Below, in pieces: positions 27,492 to 36,007 of a stretch of DNA of 64,000 nucleotides. Source of the DNA: Sulfitobacter sabulilitoris. Its GTDB lineage: Bacteria > Pseudomonadota > Alphaproteobacteria > Rhodobacterales > Rhodobacteraceae. The translations under genes and the position numbers were made by a program. Numbering within the stretch: position 1 is the first letter of the stretch; each line of letters opens with the position of its first letter. The notes beneath the pieces are model-generated. The model was given only the letters and a program-made list of their open reading frames with translations, did not search any database and was not told where the DNA came from. The stretch lies in NCBI RefSeq assembly GCF_005887615.1, contig NZ_VANS01000007.1:24043-88042 (forward strand), given 5' to 3'.

Positions 27492-27738
27492 GGGCAACGC
27501 GGGGTTGCTGTCGCCGGTCTGGCCGATCGGGCCTGAGACGGGCGGAGCGGTGAAATAGCTTGTCGTAATGGCGCAGCGCAGGCCGTTTCTCTGCGCAAAG
27601 CCCCCGTCGAGAGCAATTTGCGCGGCGCTCAGCCTGCCGGCGACGCGCCGCCGCGTTTGTGCCGGGCGGTCGCAGCCCAGGTGCACGGGTCGCGTCGTCC
27701 ACCGGCGGCGGGTGGCGTCAATCGGTGCTCAAAGGGGC

Positions 27739-27764
27739 ATGCGCGCCAGCAACCCGGCGCGCAT
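27739..27764 (-). terminator. Hairpin downstream of cynS
   Basis: Perfect 9-bp arms ATGCGCGCC (27739-27747) and GGCGCGCAT (27756-27764) with an 8-nt loop, 12 nt past the cynS stop. The following - strand sequence has only a short T-run, so termination may be weak. Confidence 0.5.
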
Positions 27765-27776
27765 GAGATCGCTGAC

Positions 27777-28247
27777 CTACCAGGAATTGTACCCAAGGTA
27801 CTTCCCCGACATCTCGATCTTGACGCGGTCGCCCTTGGGATGTTCGACGCGTGTGATCTGCATGTCGAAATCGATCGCCGACATGATCCCGTCGCCGAAT
27901 TTTTCCTGGATGATCGCCTTGATCGTCGGTCCGTACACGCCCACGATCTCGTAGAGGCGGTAAATGCACGGGTCTGTCGGTACGGCCTGCTCCCAGATTT
28001 TCGTCGGGCTTTCCGCCAGCACAAGCGCGGCCTCCTGCGGCAGGCCCATCACACTCGACAGGGCCTCGGCCTTGTCCTTGGGCATCGCGTTCATGCCCAT
28101 CGCGGCGGAATGGGTCCAGACCGGCGACATGTCGATTTTCGCGGCGATGTCCTCCCAGGTCATGCCAGAACTGCGTTTGGCGGACAGGATCATCGCGGTG
28201 ACATCTTCCTTGGTCATCATGTCGGTCATCTCAACGGCATCTTTCAT
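27777..28247 (-). CDS. cynS: Cyanate hydratase (cyanase)
   Basis: Predicted 156 aa, the family's standard length. N-terminal helical DNA-binding-like fold (MTWEDIAAKIDMSPVWTHSA) is followed by the catalytic domain. That domain carries DPCIYRLYEIVGVYGPTIKA (catalytic Arg and Glu) and DGIMSAIDFDM (catalytic Ser). It converts cyanate and bicarbonate to ammonia and CO2 as a decamer in the cytoplasm. It is the last gene of an operon with a cyanate-type ABC importer (ATPase 41 bp upstream), so the operon as a whole takes up and degrades cyanate, giving a nitrogen source or detoxification. This is one of the surest calls in the window. Confidence 0.97.
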   Translation of the reverse strand: MKDAVEMTDMMTKEDVTAMILSAKRSSGMTWEDIAAKIDMSPVWTHSAAMGMNAMPKDKAEALSSVMGLPQEAALVLAESPTKIWEQAVPTDPCIYRLYEIVGVYGPTIKAIIQEKFGDGIMSAIDFDMQITRVEHPKGDRVKIEMSGKYLGYNSW

Positions 28248-28288
28248 TGGTGGTCTTACCTCTCGGTCTTGGATGTGTGCGCAGGTAA

Positions 28289-29194
28289 TCAGGTGTTCAC
28301 GGCGCGCAGGTTTCGGGGGGTATCGGGATCGCCTGTCCCGGAAGGTTGGGTCGTGTCGATCCTGATGGTCTGGGGGGCGTTCGACCGGTCATCGTTCTGG
28401 CCCGCCAGTTCTTTCGAGCGTTCGGCCAAAAAGTGCACCAGGTGATTTCGGATCGCGTAGTAATTCGGGTGCTCGACGATCTGGCTGCGGACACGGGGCC
28501 GTGGAATGGTGATTTCAACCGATTCCGCCACGCGCGCATAGGGGCCGTTGGTCATCAGCAGGATGCGGTCGGCCAGCAGAATAGCCTCGTCGATGTCATG
28601 GGTGATCATGAACACCGTCTGCTCCGTGCCGCTCCAGATCTTGAGCAGCTCATCCTGAATGGTGCCCCGCGTCAGGGCATCCAGCGCCCCGAACGGTTCG
28701 TCGAGCAGCAGCAGCTCGGGGTGATTGGCAAAGGCCCGCGCGATGGACACACGCTGGCGCATGCCGCCCGACAACTGGCTTGGTTTGCGGTAAACCACGT
28801 CCCCTTCCAGCCCGACCAGCGCGAGGAATGTCTTGGAGTGATCGATCACCTGCTGCCGGGACCAGTCGGGATGGCGTGCCGACACGCCGAAAGTCACGTT
28901 TTTCAACGTCGATAGCCACGGCAGCAGGGAATAGTTCTGAAACACCACGCCGCGGTCCAGGCTGGGCCCCGACACTTCGTAGCCGTTCATCTTGACCACG
29001 CCGCTGGTTGGGTCGGCCAGTCCCGCCAGGATGTTCATGATCGTGGATTTGCCGCAGCCGGAGTGGCCGAGGATGACGACGAACTCACCCTTTTCCACGC
29101 CGAATGTGGCGTTTTCAAACACGGTCATCTGACCGCCCTGACCGTCAGGATAGACTTGGGTCAGGTTCTCGATGCTGAGGAAAGGTTTGGGCAT
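28289..29194 (-). CDS. cynD: Cyanate/nitrate-type ABC transporter ATPase
   Basis: Predicted 301 aa. Complete ABC ATPase: Walker A GHSGCGKST, Q-loop VVFQNYSLLPWL, signature LSGGMRQRVSIA, Walker B LLLLDEPFGALDALT and H-loop MITHDIDEAI. The NrtD/SsuB/TauB-type protein is slightly extended at the C-terminus. It energises the permease encoded 8 bp upstream. Substrate assignment rests on the linked cyanase and the CynA-like binding protein. Confidence 0.9.
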   Translation of the reverse strand: MPKPFLSIENLTQVYPDGQGGQMTVFENATFGVEKGEFVVILGHSGCGKSTIMNILAGLADPTSGVVKMNGYEVSGPSLDRGVVFQNYSLLPWLSTLKNVTFGVSARHPDWSRQQVIDHSKTFLALVGLEGDVVYRKPSQLSGGMRQRVSIARAFANHPELLLLDEPFGALDALTRGTIQDELLKIWSGTEQTVFMITHDIDEAILLADRILLMTNGPYARVAESVEITIPRPRVRSQIVEHPNYYAIRNHLVHFLAERSKELAGQNDDRSNAPQTIRIDTTQPSGTGDPDTPRNLRAVNT

Positions 29195-29202
29195 GACTGC
29201 TC

Positions 29203-30036
29203 CTATTCAACGTAGGACACGGCGCGCTGGAGCAGGCCAAAGGCCGAATCCAGAGCCATGCCGACGACGCCGATCATGAAGATTGAAAAGATGACTGAGG
29301 TAAGATCGAGGTTGTTCCACTCGTTCCACACGTAATAGCCGATCCCGGTTCCCCCAACGAGCATCTCGGCGGCGACGATCACCAGCCACGCGATCCCGAT
29401 GGAAATGCGCATGCCGGTCACGATGGTGGGCGCCGCGGCCGGCAGGATGACCAGAAAGGCCGTGCGCAAGTGGCCCAGTTCATGGGTTCTGGCGACATTC
29501 ACCCAGTCCGACCTGACCGCCGCCACGCCAAAGGCGGTGTTGAGCAGCATCGGCCAGATCGAACAGATGAAGATCACGAATATCGCGGAGGCCTCGCTGT
29601 CCTGGATGATGAAAAGCGCCAGCGGCATCCACGCCAGCGGCGAGATGGGCCGCAGAACCTGGATGAACGGGTTCAGCGCCTTGTACGCGACCGGCGACAT
29701 GCCGATGAGAAAGCCCAGCGGAATAGCCAGCGCCGCGGCGAGGATGTATCCCGACAGCACCCGGTAGATCGAGTACCCGATCTGGATCCCGATGCCCTTG
29801 TCGTTGGGGCCCGCGTCGTAGAACGGATTGGAGAGCTGCTCCCAGGCCTTGGCGATCACCTGGCTCGGGGGCGGCACACCGGCTTTGGGCTGACCGCCCC
29901 CGGTCAGTCTTTCGTATTCCGTCAACTCGCCGACCGCTTTCTGCGCCGGGATGGAAAGCTCCCATACAAGGAGCCCCACCACCAGCATCAGGATGGACAG
30001 GATCGCCGCGCGTTGGTTGAGTGACAACCGTTCCAT
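29203..30036 (-). CDS. cynB: Cyanate/nitrate-type ABC transporter permease
   Basis: Predicted 277 aa with about six membrane spans and the BPD_transp_1 cytoplasmic loop AARTHELG-like motif (NVARTHELGHLRTAFLVILP) that docks on the ATPase. The periplasmic loop between the first span and residue 85 is longer than in TauC/SsuC and is typical of NrtB/CynB. It lies 3 nt after the binding-protein gene and 8 nt before the ATPase gene, so the three are one transcription unit. Confidence 0.9.
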   Translation of the reverse strand: MERLSLNQRAAILSILMLVVGLLVWELSIPAQKAVGELTEYERLTGGGQPKAGVPPPSQVIAKAWEQLSNPFYDAGPNDKGIGIQIGYSIYRVLSGYILAAALAIPLGFLIGMSPVAYKALNPFIQVLRPISPLAWMPLALFIIQDSEASAIFVIFICSIWPMLLNTAFGVAAVRSDWVNVARTHELGHLRTAFLVILPAAAPTIVTGMRISIGIAWLVIVAAEMLVGGTGIGYYVWNEWNNLDLTSVIFSIFMIGVVGMALDSAFGLLQRAVSYVE

Positions 30037-30039
30037 GGG

Positions 30040-31431
30040 TCAGCCCTTTCCTATCGCAAAGCTTTTCACGTAGTCTTCGGGCGTTGCCGGATCGAAGGTC
30101 TTGCCCATGATCGTGTGCGACTTGTAGGTGACGTCGGGCGCGTCGTAGCCCAAGTCTTCCATCACCTTCTTGGCGTCCGCGGCAAGGTACACCTGCTCGG
30201 CCACGCTCTTGTAATCCACATCCCCCTCGATATAGCCCCACCGCTTCATCTGGGTCAGGATCCACACCCCCATGGAGTGCCAGGGGAAGGGATCGAAATC
30301 GATCCGGTCGGGCACCTGCTTCACTTCGCCCAACCCGTCCGCATAGGTCCCGGTCAGGACCTGTTCGATCACGGTCACCGGCTGGTTCAGGTAGTTGGTC
30401 GGCGCGATGGCTTCCGAGATTTCCTTGCGGTTTTCGGCCTTGGAGGCGTATTGCGTCGCGTCGATGATCGACTTGAGCAGCGCGCCGTAGGTGTTGGGCA
30501 ATTCGGTCGCAAAGCTCAGGGGCGCGGCGAATGCGCAGCACGGGTGGCCCTCCCAGATCTCCTTGGTCAGGATGTGCAGGAAGCCGATGCCCTCGTAGAC
30601 CGCGCGCTGGTTGAAGGGATCGGGCGACAGATACCCGTCGAGGTTCCCGGCGCGCAGGTTCGCGACCATCTCGGGCGGCGGCACGACGCGGATCTGGATA
30701 TCGACATCCGGGTCCAGGCCGAATTCGGCCACGTAGTAGCGCAACAGGAAGTTGTGCATCGAATATTCGAACGGCACGCCGAAGGTGAAGCCTTTCCACT
30801 GCTTGGGGTCGCGCTTGTCCAGATGCTCGTTCGACAGGACGATGGCCTGACCGTTGATGTTCTCGACGGCGGGCATGATGTAGGGCTCGGCGACCGATCC
30901 CGCACCCAGCGTCATCGCCAGCGGCATCGGTGTCAGCATGTGACTGGCGTCGTATTCGCCCGCCAGCGACTTGTCTCGGGCCACGGCCCAGCCAGCAGTC
31001 TTGATGACCTGTGCATTCAGGCCGTAGCGTTCGTAAAAGCCGAGCGGCTGCGCCATGATGATCGGCGTGGCGCAGGTGATCGGAACGAAGCCGATGTTCA
31101 GGTCGGTCTTTTCGGGCGGCCCAAGATTGTCGAGGATCGCCGCCTTGGCCGCGTCCATGGGAAAGACCGACGCCAGCGCCGCGGCCACCGTGGTTCCGCC
31201 CATCATGCCCATGAACGACCGGCGCCCGATGTCGCTGTGGCCGAAAACCGACCGGACGATCGCGCTTTCGACGGCGCGTTCCAGCATGCCTTCGCGTGTG
31301 GCCAGGTCCGGGCCGGCGGCGGATGTGGCATGCGTGCCGCCGCCCGCGCAAGACGAACATCCACATTCCGCGCCATGGCGCAGGTCGGTTTTTTCGGAAT
31401 AGGGATTACCCAAGCTTTTCGACGACATCAT
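30040..31431 (-). CDS. cynA: Cyanate/nitrate-type ABC substrate-binding protein (Tat-exported)
   Basis: Predicted 463 aa; AGGAG lies 5 nt before the first ATG. A Tat signal is present (GRRSFMGMMGG with twin Arg at 70-71, then a hydrophobic stretch to AKA). It is unusual in being preceded by about 65 residues that contain a CxCxxC cluster (C23, C25, C28). The mature part matches NrtA/CmpA/CynA binding proteins: LNIGFVPITCATPIIMAQPL, FGVPFEYSMHNFLLRYYVAE, LRAGNLDGYLSPDPFNQRAV. Linked cynS points to cyanate as ligand, though nitrate or bicarbonate binders look alike. Confidence 0.88.
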   Translation of the reverse strand: MMSSKSLGNPYSEKTDLRHGAECGCSSCAGGGTHATSAAGPDLATREGMLERAVESAIVRSVFGHSDIGRRSFMGMMGGTTVAAALASVFPMDAAKAAILDNLGPPEKTDLNIGFVPITCATPIIMAQPLGFYERYGLNAQVIKTAGWAVARDKSLAGEYDASHMLTPMPLAMTLGAGSVAEPYIMPAVENINGQAIVLSNEHLDKRDPKQWKGFTFGVPFEYSMHNFLLRYYVAEFGLDPDVDIQIRVVPPPEMVANLRAGNLDGYLSPDPFNQRAVYEGIGFLHILTKEIWEGHPCCAFAAPLSFATELPNTYGALLKSIIDATQYASKAENRKEISEAIAPTNYLNQPVTVIEQVLTGTYADGLGEVKQVPDRIDFDPFPWHSMGVWILTQMKRWGYIEGDVDYKSVAEQVYLAADAKKVMEDLGYDAPDVTYKSHTIMGKTFDPATPEDYVKSFAIGKG

Positions 31432-31561
31432 CCATCTCCTGTTGTGCTTGCCGCCAATGGTGTGGCAGCGAGCCGTCAGAGGAAAGAGGGAAGTGAAAAA
31501 TCTTCGTCAATGTTAACTATCTGTAATTATGAGATAAAGTGAACTCGCCTTTGAGAAAATA

Positions 31562-31594
31562 TTACGATATTTCGTAACTTACGATATTTCGTAT
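31562..31594. promoter_or_regulatory. Two tandem TTACGA-N4-TCGTAA palindromes between cynA and the activator gene
   Basis: Site 1 (31562-31577) reads TTACGATATTTCGTAA; site 2 (31579-31594) is the same except for the last base. Their starts are 17 bp apart. They lie 35 bp upstream of the activator ATG (31629) and about 130 bp upstream of cynA. The repetition of an exact dyad twice makes chance unlikely. They are probably operators for the divergent PAS/AAA+ regulator or another dimeric protein. Confidence 0.75.
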
Positions 31595-31628
31595 TGAAGT
31601 CTGAGCCTTCGACAGACACTCTGACCCC

Positions 31629-33485
31629 ATGGGTGCGGCATCGATAAACACCGATTCACTGATTGGGCTGAACGTTGCGCCGGCGCTGATCCTCGATCTT
31701 GAGCATGACAGGATCACGGCGGCCAACCCGCAAGCCGTGCATCTGTTCCAGGCGCCCGCGCTGGATGGTCGGCCCTTCGTCCCTTTCCTCGACGACGCGC
31801 TTCAGGGCATGCTGCTTTTTCTTGAGGAAATCCTGTACCGGGGCACCGCCTGGACGCGCAGCGTGGATCTCAGGACGGCAGGCGGCCAGTCTTTGCACTG
31901 CGAAATCAGGGGCGCAAAGCTGTCTGAGCGCGAAGACAGGGTCATGCTTGTCTTTCTCGACCTCGATCAGCTCGACCGTCGGGCGCGGCGGATGGAAGAT
32001 GCGAAGATACAACGCGGCGGCCTGATGGAGTGGCAGCGCGCGCAGGTGTTTTTCTCCGAACTCGAACATCAGAATCAATTGATCCTGAACGCCGCCGGAG
32101 AGGGGATCTATGGCGTGAACGCGGATGGCAAGACCACGTTCGTCAACCGGGCGGCCCAGGAAATGCTGGGATGGACCGTCGACGATCTGCTCGGGCGCGA
32201 CATCCATTCCATGATCCATCACCATCACCTGAACGGCGATCACTACCCCTCGCACGATTGCCCGATCTATCAATCCTTCCGCCACGAGGAAGTCAGCCGC
32301 ATCGAGGACGAGGTGTTCTGGCGCAAGGACGGCAAACCCATCCGGGTCGAATACGTGTCCACGCCGATCTACGACCACGCCCAGCTTGCCGGGGCCGTCG
32401 TGATCTTTCGCGATATCACGGAACGCAAGGAAAACGAACGGCGTCTGCGCGAAGCGATGGACGAGGTTGCCGCGCTGCGCGACCAGCTTGAACAGGAGAA
32501 CACCTATCTTCAGGAGGCGATCAGCATCGAGCGGGCCCATCACGACATCGTTGGCGGGTCTCCGGCGACGCGCGCCCTGCTGGCGCGGGTTGAACTGGTG
32601 TCCCGGACGTCGGCCAACATCCTGATCACCGGAGAGCCGGGCACCGGAAAGTCGCTTGTGGCCTCGGCGATCCATAAAGACAGCGATCTGCGGCGCAGGC
32701 CGCTCATTCACTTCCAATGCGGTTCCGTCACCCACGACATGACCGAAGTCGAGCTTTTCGGGCATGTCCGCGGCGCCAACGCCAATGCCCGCCAGGACAA
32801 GGCGGGCGCGTTGGAGCTGGCAAATGGCGGCACGCTGTTTCTGGACGAGGTGACGGAGATCCCCCTGGAGGTTCAGGGCAAGCTGCTGACCGCGTTGCAG
32901 TCTCACGAGGTCAGCCGCCTTGGCGACACCCGGTCGCGCGACGTCAACGTGCGTGTCATCGCCTCGACCAGCCGCAATCTGGAGCGCGAAGTGCAGGCGG
33001 GCCGCTTCCGGCAGGACCTGTTCTTCTACCTGTCGGTGTTCCCCATACACTGCACCCCGCTGCGCGATCGTCCCGACGACATCCCGCCGCTTTGCGCGCA
33101 TTTGCTCGGCCTGGCCTGCAAGCGCCTGAACCGCGCGCCCCCGTCCATCACCGAAGGCACGATACGGCGCCTCAAGAAATACGACTGGCCGGGAAATGTG
33201 CGTGAACTGGCCAACGTGATCGAACGCGGCGCCATCGTCTCGACCGTCGACAAGCTCAAGGTTGAAATCAATGTCGCCCCCGTCGCCAGCAACCGCAGCC
33301 GCAGCACGCTGCTGACCCAAGCGGACATTGACGGCATCATGATCGCGAACCTCATCGCCTGCCTGCGCGAAACCGGCGGCAAGGTCGCGGGAGAAGATGG
33401 CGCCGCCGCGCTTCTCGGCATTCAGGCGACCACGCTGTATTCGCGGATCAAGAAGCTGGGGCTGACCTCGGCGGACTGGGCATAG
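31629..33485 (+). CDS. PAS-AAA+-Fis transcriptional regulator lacking the GAFTGA motif
   Basis: Predicted 618 aa. Order: N-terminal PAS-like region (1-105), second PAS (about 150-275, with CPIYQSFRHEE and VFWRKDGKP), a coiled linker, AAA+ domain (about 315-540) with Walker A GEPGTGKS and Walker B GGTLFLDEV, then a Fis-type HTH (about 570-612). It is built like an NtrC-family sigma54 activator, but the surface loop that contacts sigma54, normally GAFTGA, reads GANANA (382-387). Rhodobacter NtrC also lacks this loop and works with sigma70, so this protein may too. It is divergent from the cyanate operon, which it probably controls. Confidence 0.9.
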   Translation: MGAASINTDSLIGLNVAPALILDLEHDRITAANPQAVHLFQAPALDGRPFVPFLDDALQGMLLFLEEILYRGTAWTRSVDLRTAGGQSLHCEIRGAKLSEREDRVMLVFLDLDQLDRRARRMEDAKIQRGGLMEWQRAQVFFSELEHQNQLILNAAGEGIYGVNADGKTTFVNRAAQEMLGWTVDDLLGRDIHSMIHHHHLNGDHYPSHDCPIYQSFRHEEVSRIEDEVFWRKDGKPIRVEYVSTPIYDHAQLAGAVVIFRDITERKENERRLREAMDEVAALRDQLEQENTYLQEAISIERAHHDIVGGSPATRALLARVELVSRTSANILITGEPGTGKSLVASAIHKDSDLRRRPLIHFQCGSVTHDMTEVELFGHVRGANANARQDKAGALELANGGTLFLDEVTEIPLEVQGKLLTALQSHEVSRLGDTRSRDVNVRVIASTSRNLEREVQAGRFRQDLFFYLSVFPIHCTPLRDRPDDIPPLCAHLLGLACKRLNRAPPSITEGTIRRLKKYDWPGNVRELANVIERGAIVSTVDKLKVEINVAPVASNRSRSTLLTQADIDGIMIANLIACLRETGGKVAGEDGAAALLGIQATTLYSRIKKLGLTSADWA

Positions 33486-33493
33486 CGACCGGC

Positions 33494-33527
33494 GGCGCAG
33501 GACCCTTCGGGGGTGGATCGCTGCGCC
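33494..33527. terminator. Hairpin between convergent genes
   Basis: Outer arms GGCGCAG (33494-33500) and CTGCGCC (33521-33527) are perfect complements, and the inner ACCC/GGGT pair (33502-33514) encloses a TTCGG loop. It lies in the 60-bp gap between the regulator stop and the convergent acyl-CoA ligase stop, where a shared terminator is expected. No T-tract on either side. Confidence 0.5.
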
Positions 33528-33545
33528 AGCCTGGGCCCGGCGCCG

Positions 33546-35192
33546 TCAGCCCGCGAATGCGCGCGCCTGTTCGCGCAGGGCGAATTTCTGGATCTTGCCG
33601 GTCGATGTCCTGGGGATCTGCATGAACACGAAATGACCGGGGACCTTGTAGTGCGCCAGATGCTCCCGGCACCAGTCGCGCAGCATGTTCGCATCCGCCT
33701 GCACACCGACGGCAAGTTCGACAAAGGCGCAAGGCGCTTCGCCCCATTTATCATGGGGCATGGCTACGACCGCCGCGACCTCCACGGCGCGATGCCGGTA
33801 AAGCACCTCTTCCACCTCGATGGAGGAAATATTCTCTCCGCCGGAGATGATGATGTCTTTCGATCGGTCCTTGAGCTGGATGTAGCCGTCGGGATGCATC
33901 ACGCCAAGGTCGCCGGAGTGAAACCAGCCGCCCGCAAAGGCCTCCTGCGTCGCCTTGGGATTGCGGAAATAGCCTTTCATCACGACGTTTCCGCGAAACA
34001 TGACCTCGCCCATCGTCGTGCCGTCGCGCGGCACCGGGCGCATCGTTTCGGGGTCGAGCACGTCAAGTTGTTCCAGTGGCAGATAGCGCACGCCCTGCCG
34101 GGATTTCAGCGTGGCCTGCGCGGCGGGCGCCAGATCGGACCAGCTTTCGTGCCAGTCGTTGACGACGGCGGGGCCATAGGTTTCGGTCAGCCCGTAGAGA
34201 TGGGTGACGTCAAAGCCCGCGGCCTTCATGTCCGCCAGAAGCTTTTCGGGCGGTGGCGCGGCCGCGGTAAAGACCTGCACGCTGCGGTCGAGGTCGCGTT
34301 TGACGGCAGCGGGCGCCGAGATCATCAGCGACATCACGATCGGCGCACCGCACAGGTGGGTCACGCCTTCGTCTGCCAGCGCGTTCCAGATCGGTTCGGC
34401 CCGCACCTGGCGCAGGCAGACATGGGTGCCGACGATCGCGGACAGCGTCCAGGGAAAACACCATCCGTTGCAGTGAAACATCGGCAGCGTCCAAAGGTAC
34501 ACGGCATGTTTGCGCATCGACGTCGTCAGCGCGTTGCCCTGCGCCAGCAGGTACGCGCCACGGTGATGCGACACGACGCCCTTGGGGTCGCCAGTGGTGC
34601 CGGAGGTGTAGTTGATCGAAATCGCGTCCCATTCATCCTCGGGCATGAGCCAGGCGAAATCAGGGTCGCCCCCGGACAGGAACGCCTCGTAGTCGGGCGC
34701 GCTGCGGCCTGTGTCGGGTCCGGTGAATTCAGGATCATCGTATTGGATGACAAGGGGGGCGACACTGACACGCGCCAGCGCCTCGTCCAACACGGGCATG
34801 AATTCCCGATCCACGATCACGATCCTCGACCGCGCATGATCGAGCTGGAACGCGATGGTCTTGGCATCCAGGCGGGTGTTGATCGAATGCAGGACCGCGC
34901 CGCACATCGGCACGCCGTAATGACACTCCAGCATCGCGGGCGTGTTCGCCAGCAGCGCGGACACCGTGTCGCCGCGTCCGATGCCTGCTTGCGTCAGGGC
35001 GGAGCCAAGCTGTCGCGACCGGCGGTAGAAATCGGCGTAGCGGCGGCGCATCGCGCCATGCACGATCGCGATGTGGTCTGGAAAGACGCTGGCCGCCCGT
35101 TCGAGGAAGGTCAGCGGCGTCAGGGGCTGAAAATTCGCGGGGGTGCGATCCAGCCCGGTGTTGTAGGGGTTCGTCTCCATCGGGTCAGGCAT
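33546..35192 (-). CDS. AMP-forming acyl-CoA synthetase (DmdB-like candidate)
   Basis: Predicted 548 aa. All ANL-superfamily motifs are present: P-loop YTSGTTGDPKGVV, HLYGLTETYGPAV, WFHSGDLGVMHPDGY, LKDRSKDIIISGGENISSIE and the C-terminal catalytic Lys in RTSTGKIQKFALRE. It activates a carboxylate via an acyl-adenylate. The length and the TFLERAASVFPDHIAIVHG start resemble medium-chain and methylmercaptopropionate-CoA ligases (DmdB) of roseobacters. A DmdA-family gene three genes upstream makes that role attractive, but other short/medium acids are possible. Its start overlaps the end of the crotonase gene by 8 nt. Confidence 0.88.
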   Translation of the reverse strand: MPDPMETNPYNTGLDRTPANFQPLTPLTFLERAASVFPDHIAIVHGAMRRRYADFYRRSRQLGSALTQAGIGRGDTVSALLANTPAMLECHYGVPMCGAVLHSINTRLDAKTIAFQLDHARSRIVIVDREFMPVLDEALARVSVAPLVIQYDDPEFTGPDTGRSAPDYEAFLSGGDPDFAWLMPEDEWDAISINYTSGTTGDPKGVVSHHRGAYLLAQGNALTTSMRKHAVYLWTLPMFHCNGWCFPWTLSAIVGTHVCLRQVRAEPIWNALADEGVTHLCGAPIVMSLMISAPAAVKRDLDRSVQVFTAAAPPPEKLLADMKAAGFDVTHLYGLTETYGPAVVNDWHESWSDLAPAAQATLKSRQGVRYLPLEQLDVLDPETMRPVPRDGTTMGEVMFRGNVVMKGYFRNPKATQEAFAGGWFHSGDLGVMHPDGYIQLKDRSKDIIISGGENISSIEVEEVLYRHRAVEVAAVVAMPHDKWGEAPCAFVELAVGVQADANMLRDWCREHLAHYKVPGHFVFMQIPRTSTGKIQKFALREQARAFAG

Positions 35193-35985
35193 CCTGCCAG
35201 TGGGGCGCGCGTTTCTCGATGAAAGCGCCGATGCCTTCCTCGGCGTCGCGCGTCAGCATGTTCTCGACCATCACGGCCGAAGCGTGGACGTAGGCCTCGG
35301 CCAGCGGCAATTCGCGCTGCGCATGAAAGGCGCGTTTGCCGGTGGCCAGTGTCATGCTGGATTTCGATGCGATCTTGCGCGCCATTTCCTCGGTGGTATC
35401 GCGCAGGGCGTCGGCGGGGACCGCCTCGTTGATCAGCCCGATGTCCGCCGCGCGTTTCGCCGGGATCATGTCGCCGGTCAGCAGCATTTCCATCGCGTGC
35501 TTGTTGCCGACGTTGCGCGACAGCGCGACCATGGGCGTGGAGCAGAACAACCCGATGTGCACCCCCGGCGTGCTGAAGTGCGCGGTCTGCGCCGCGACGG
35601 CCAGATCGCAACTGGCGACAAGCTGGCAACCTGCCGCGGTCGCGACCCCCGCGACCTCGGCGATGACCGGTTTCGGGCACCTGACCACCGCTTGCATGAC
35701 GCCCGAGCATTGCGCCATGACCCGCGTGAAATAGGCCCGGCCGCCGTCAGGGGCCGCGCGGCCCGCCGTCATCTCCCTGAGGTCGTGGCCCGCACAGAAG
35801 GCCGGGCCAACGGCGGCCAGGATGACGACACGGACCGCCGCGTCCGCGCCGGCCTCGGCCAGGGCCGCGCCCAATTGCGTCATCATCGCCTCGGACAGGG
35901 CATTGCGCCTTGGGGTGTCGTTCAGGGTAAGGCGCAGGATGCCGTCGCCATCAAGATGGCGAAGCAGGATGTCGCTGGTAACCAT
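35185..35985 (-). CDS. ECHDC3-like crotonase-superfamily protein lacking both catalytic glutamates
   Basis: Predicted 266 aa from ATG 35985. The crotonase fold is clear (oxyanion-hole AFCAGHDLREM and the GVATAAGCQLVASCDLAVA helix). In active enoyl-CoA hydratases the two catalytic Glu residues occur at the GGGxEL and PE positions. Here these read AAGCQL and FSTPGVHIGLF, so both are missing. The ATAAGCQLVASCD and GLFCSTPMVALSR blocks match the human ECHDC3 group, whose activity is poorly defined. It is therefore unlikely to be a classic hydratase or DmdD. It is in an operon with OsmC, DmdA-family and acyl-CoA ligase genes. Confidence 0.85.
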   Translation of the reverse strand: MVTSDILLRHLDGDGILRLTLNDTPRRNALSEAMMTQLGAALAEAGADAAVRVVILAAVGPAFCAGHDLREMTAGRAAPDGGRAYFTRVMAQCSGVMQAVVRCPKPVIAEVAGVATAAGCQLVASCDLAVAAQTAHFSTPGVHIGLFCSTPMVALSRNVGNKHAMEMLLTGDMIPAKRAADIGLINEAVPADALRDTTEEMARKIASKSSMTLATGKRAFHAQRELPLAEAYVHASAVMVENMLTRDAEEGIGAFIEKRAPHWQDA

Positions 35986-36007
35986 CGGGTCCGGTCCTTT
36001 GATGAGG

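Larger units (their letters stand above)
27149..27776. other. 628-bp repeat-rich intergenic region
   Basis: No coding sequence with a credible start was found. It separates the cyanase gene from the cyclase/FAH operon, both on the - strand. It holds a strong 41-nt nested palindrome (27311-27351), a smaller CCCGC/GCGGG repeat just beside it (27291-27310), a possible - strand promoter (27463-27491) and the hairpin after cynS (27739-27764). Confidence 0.5.
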
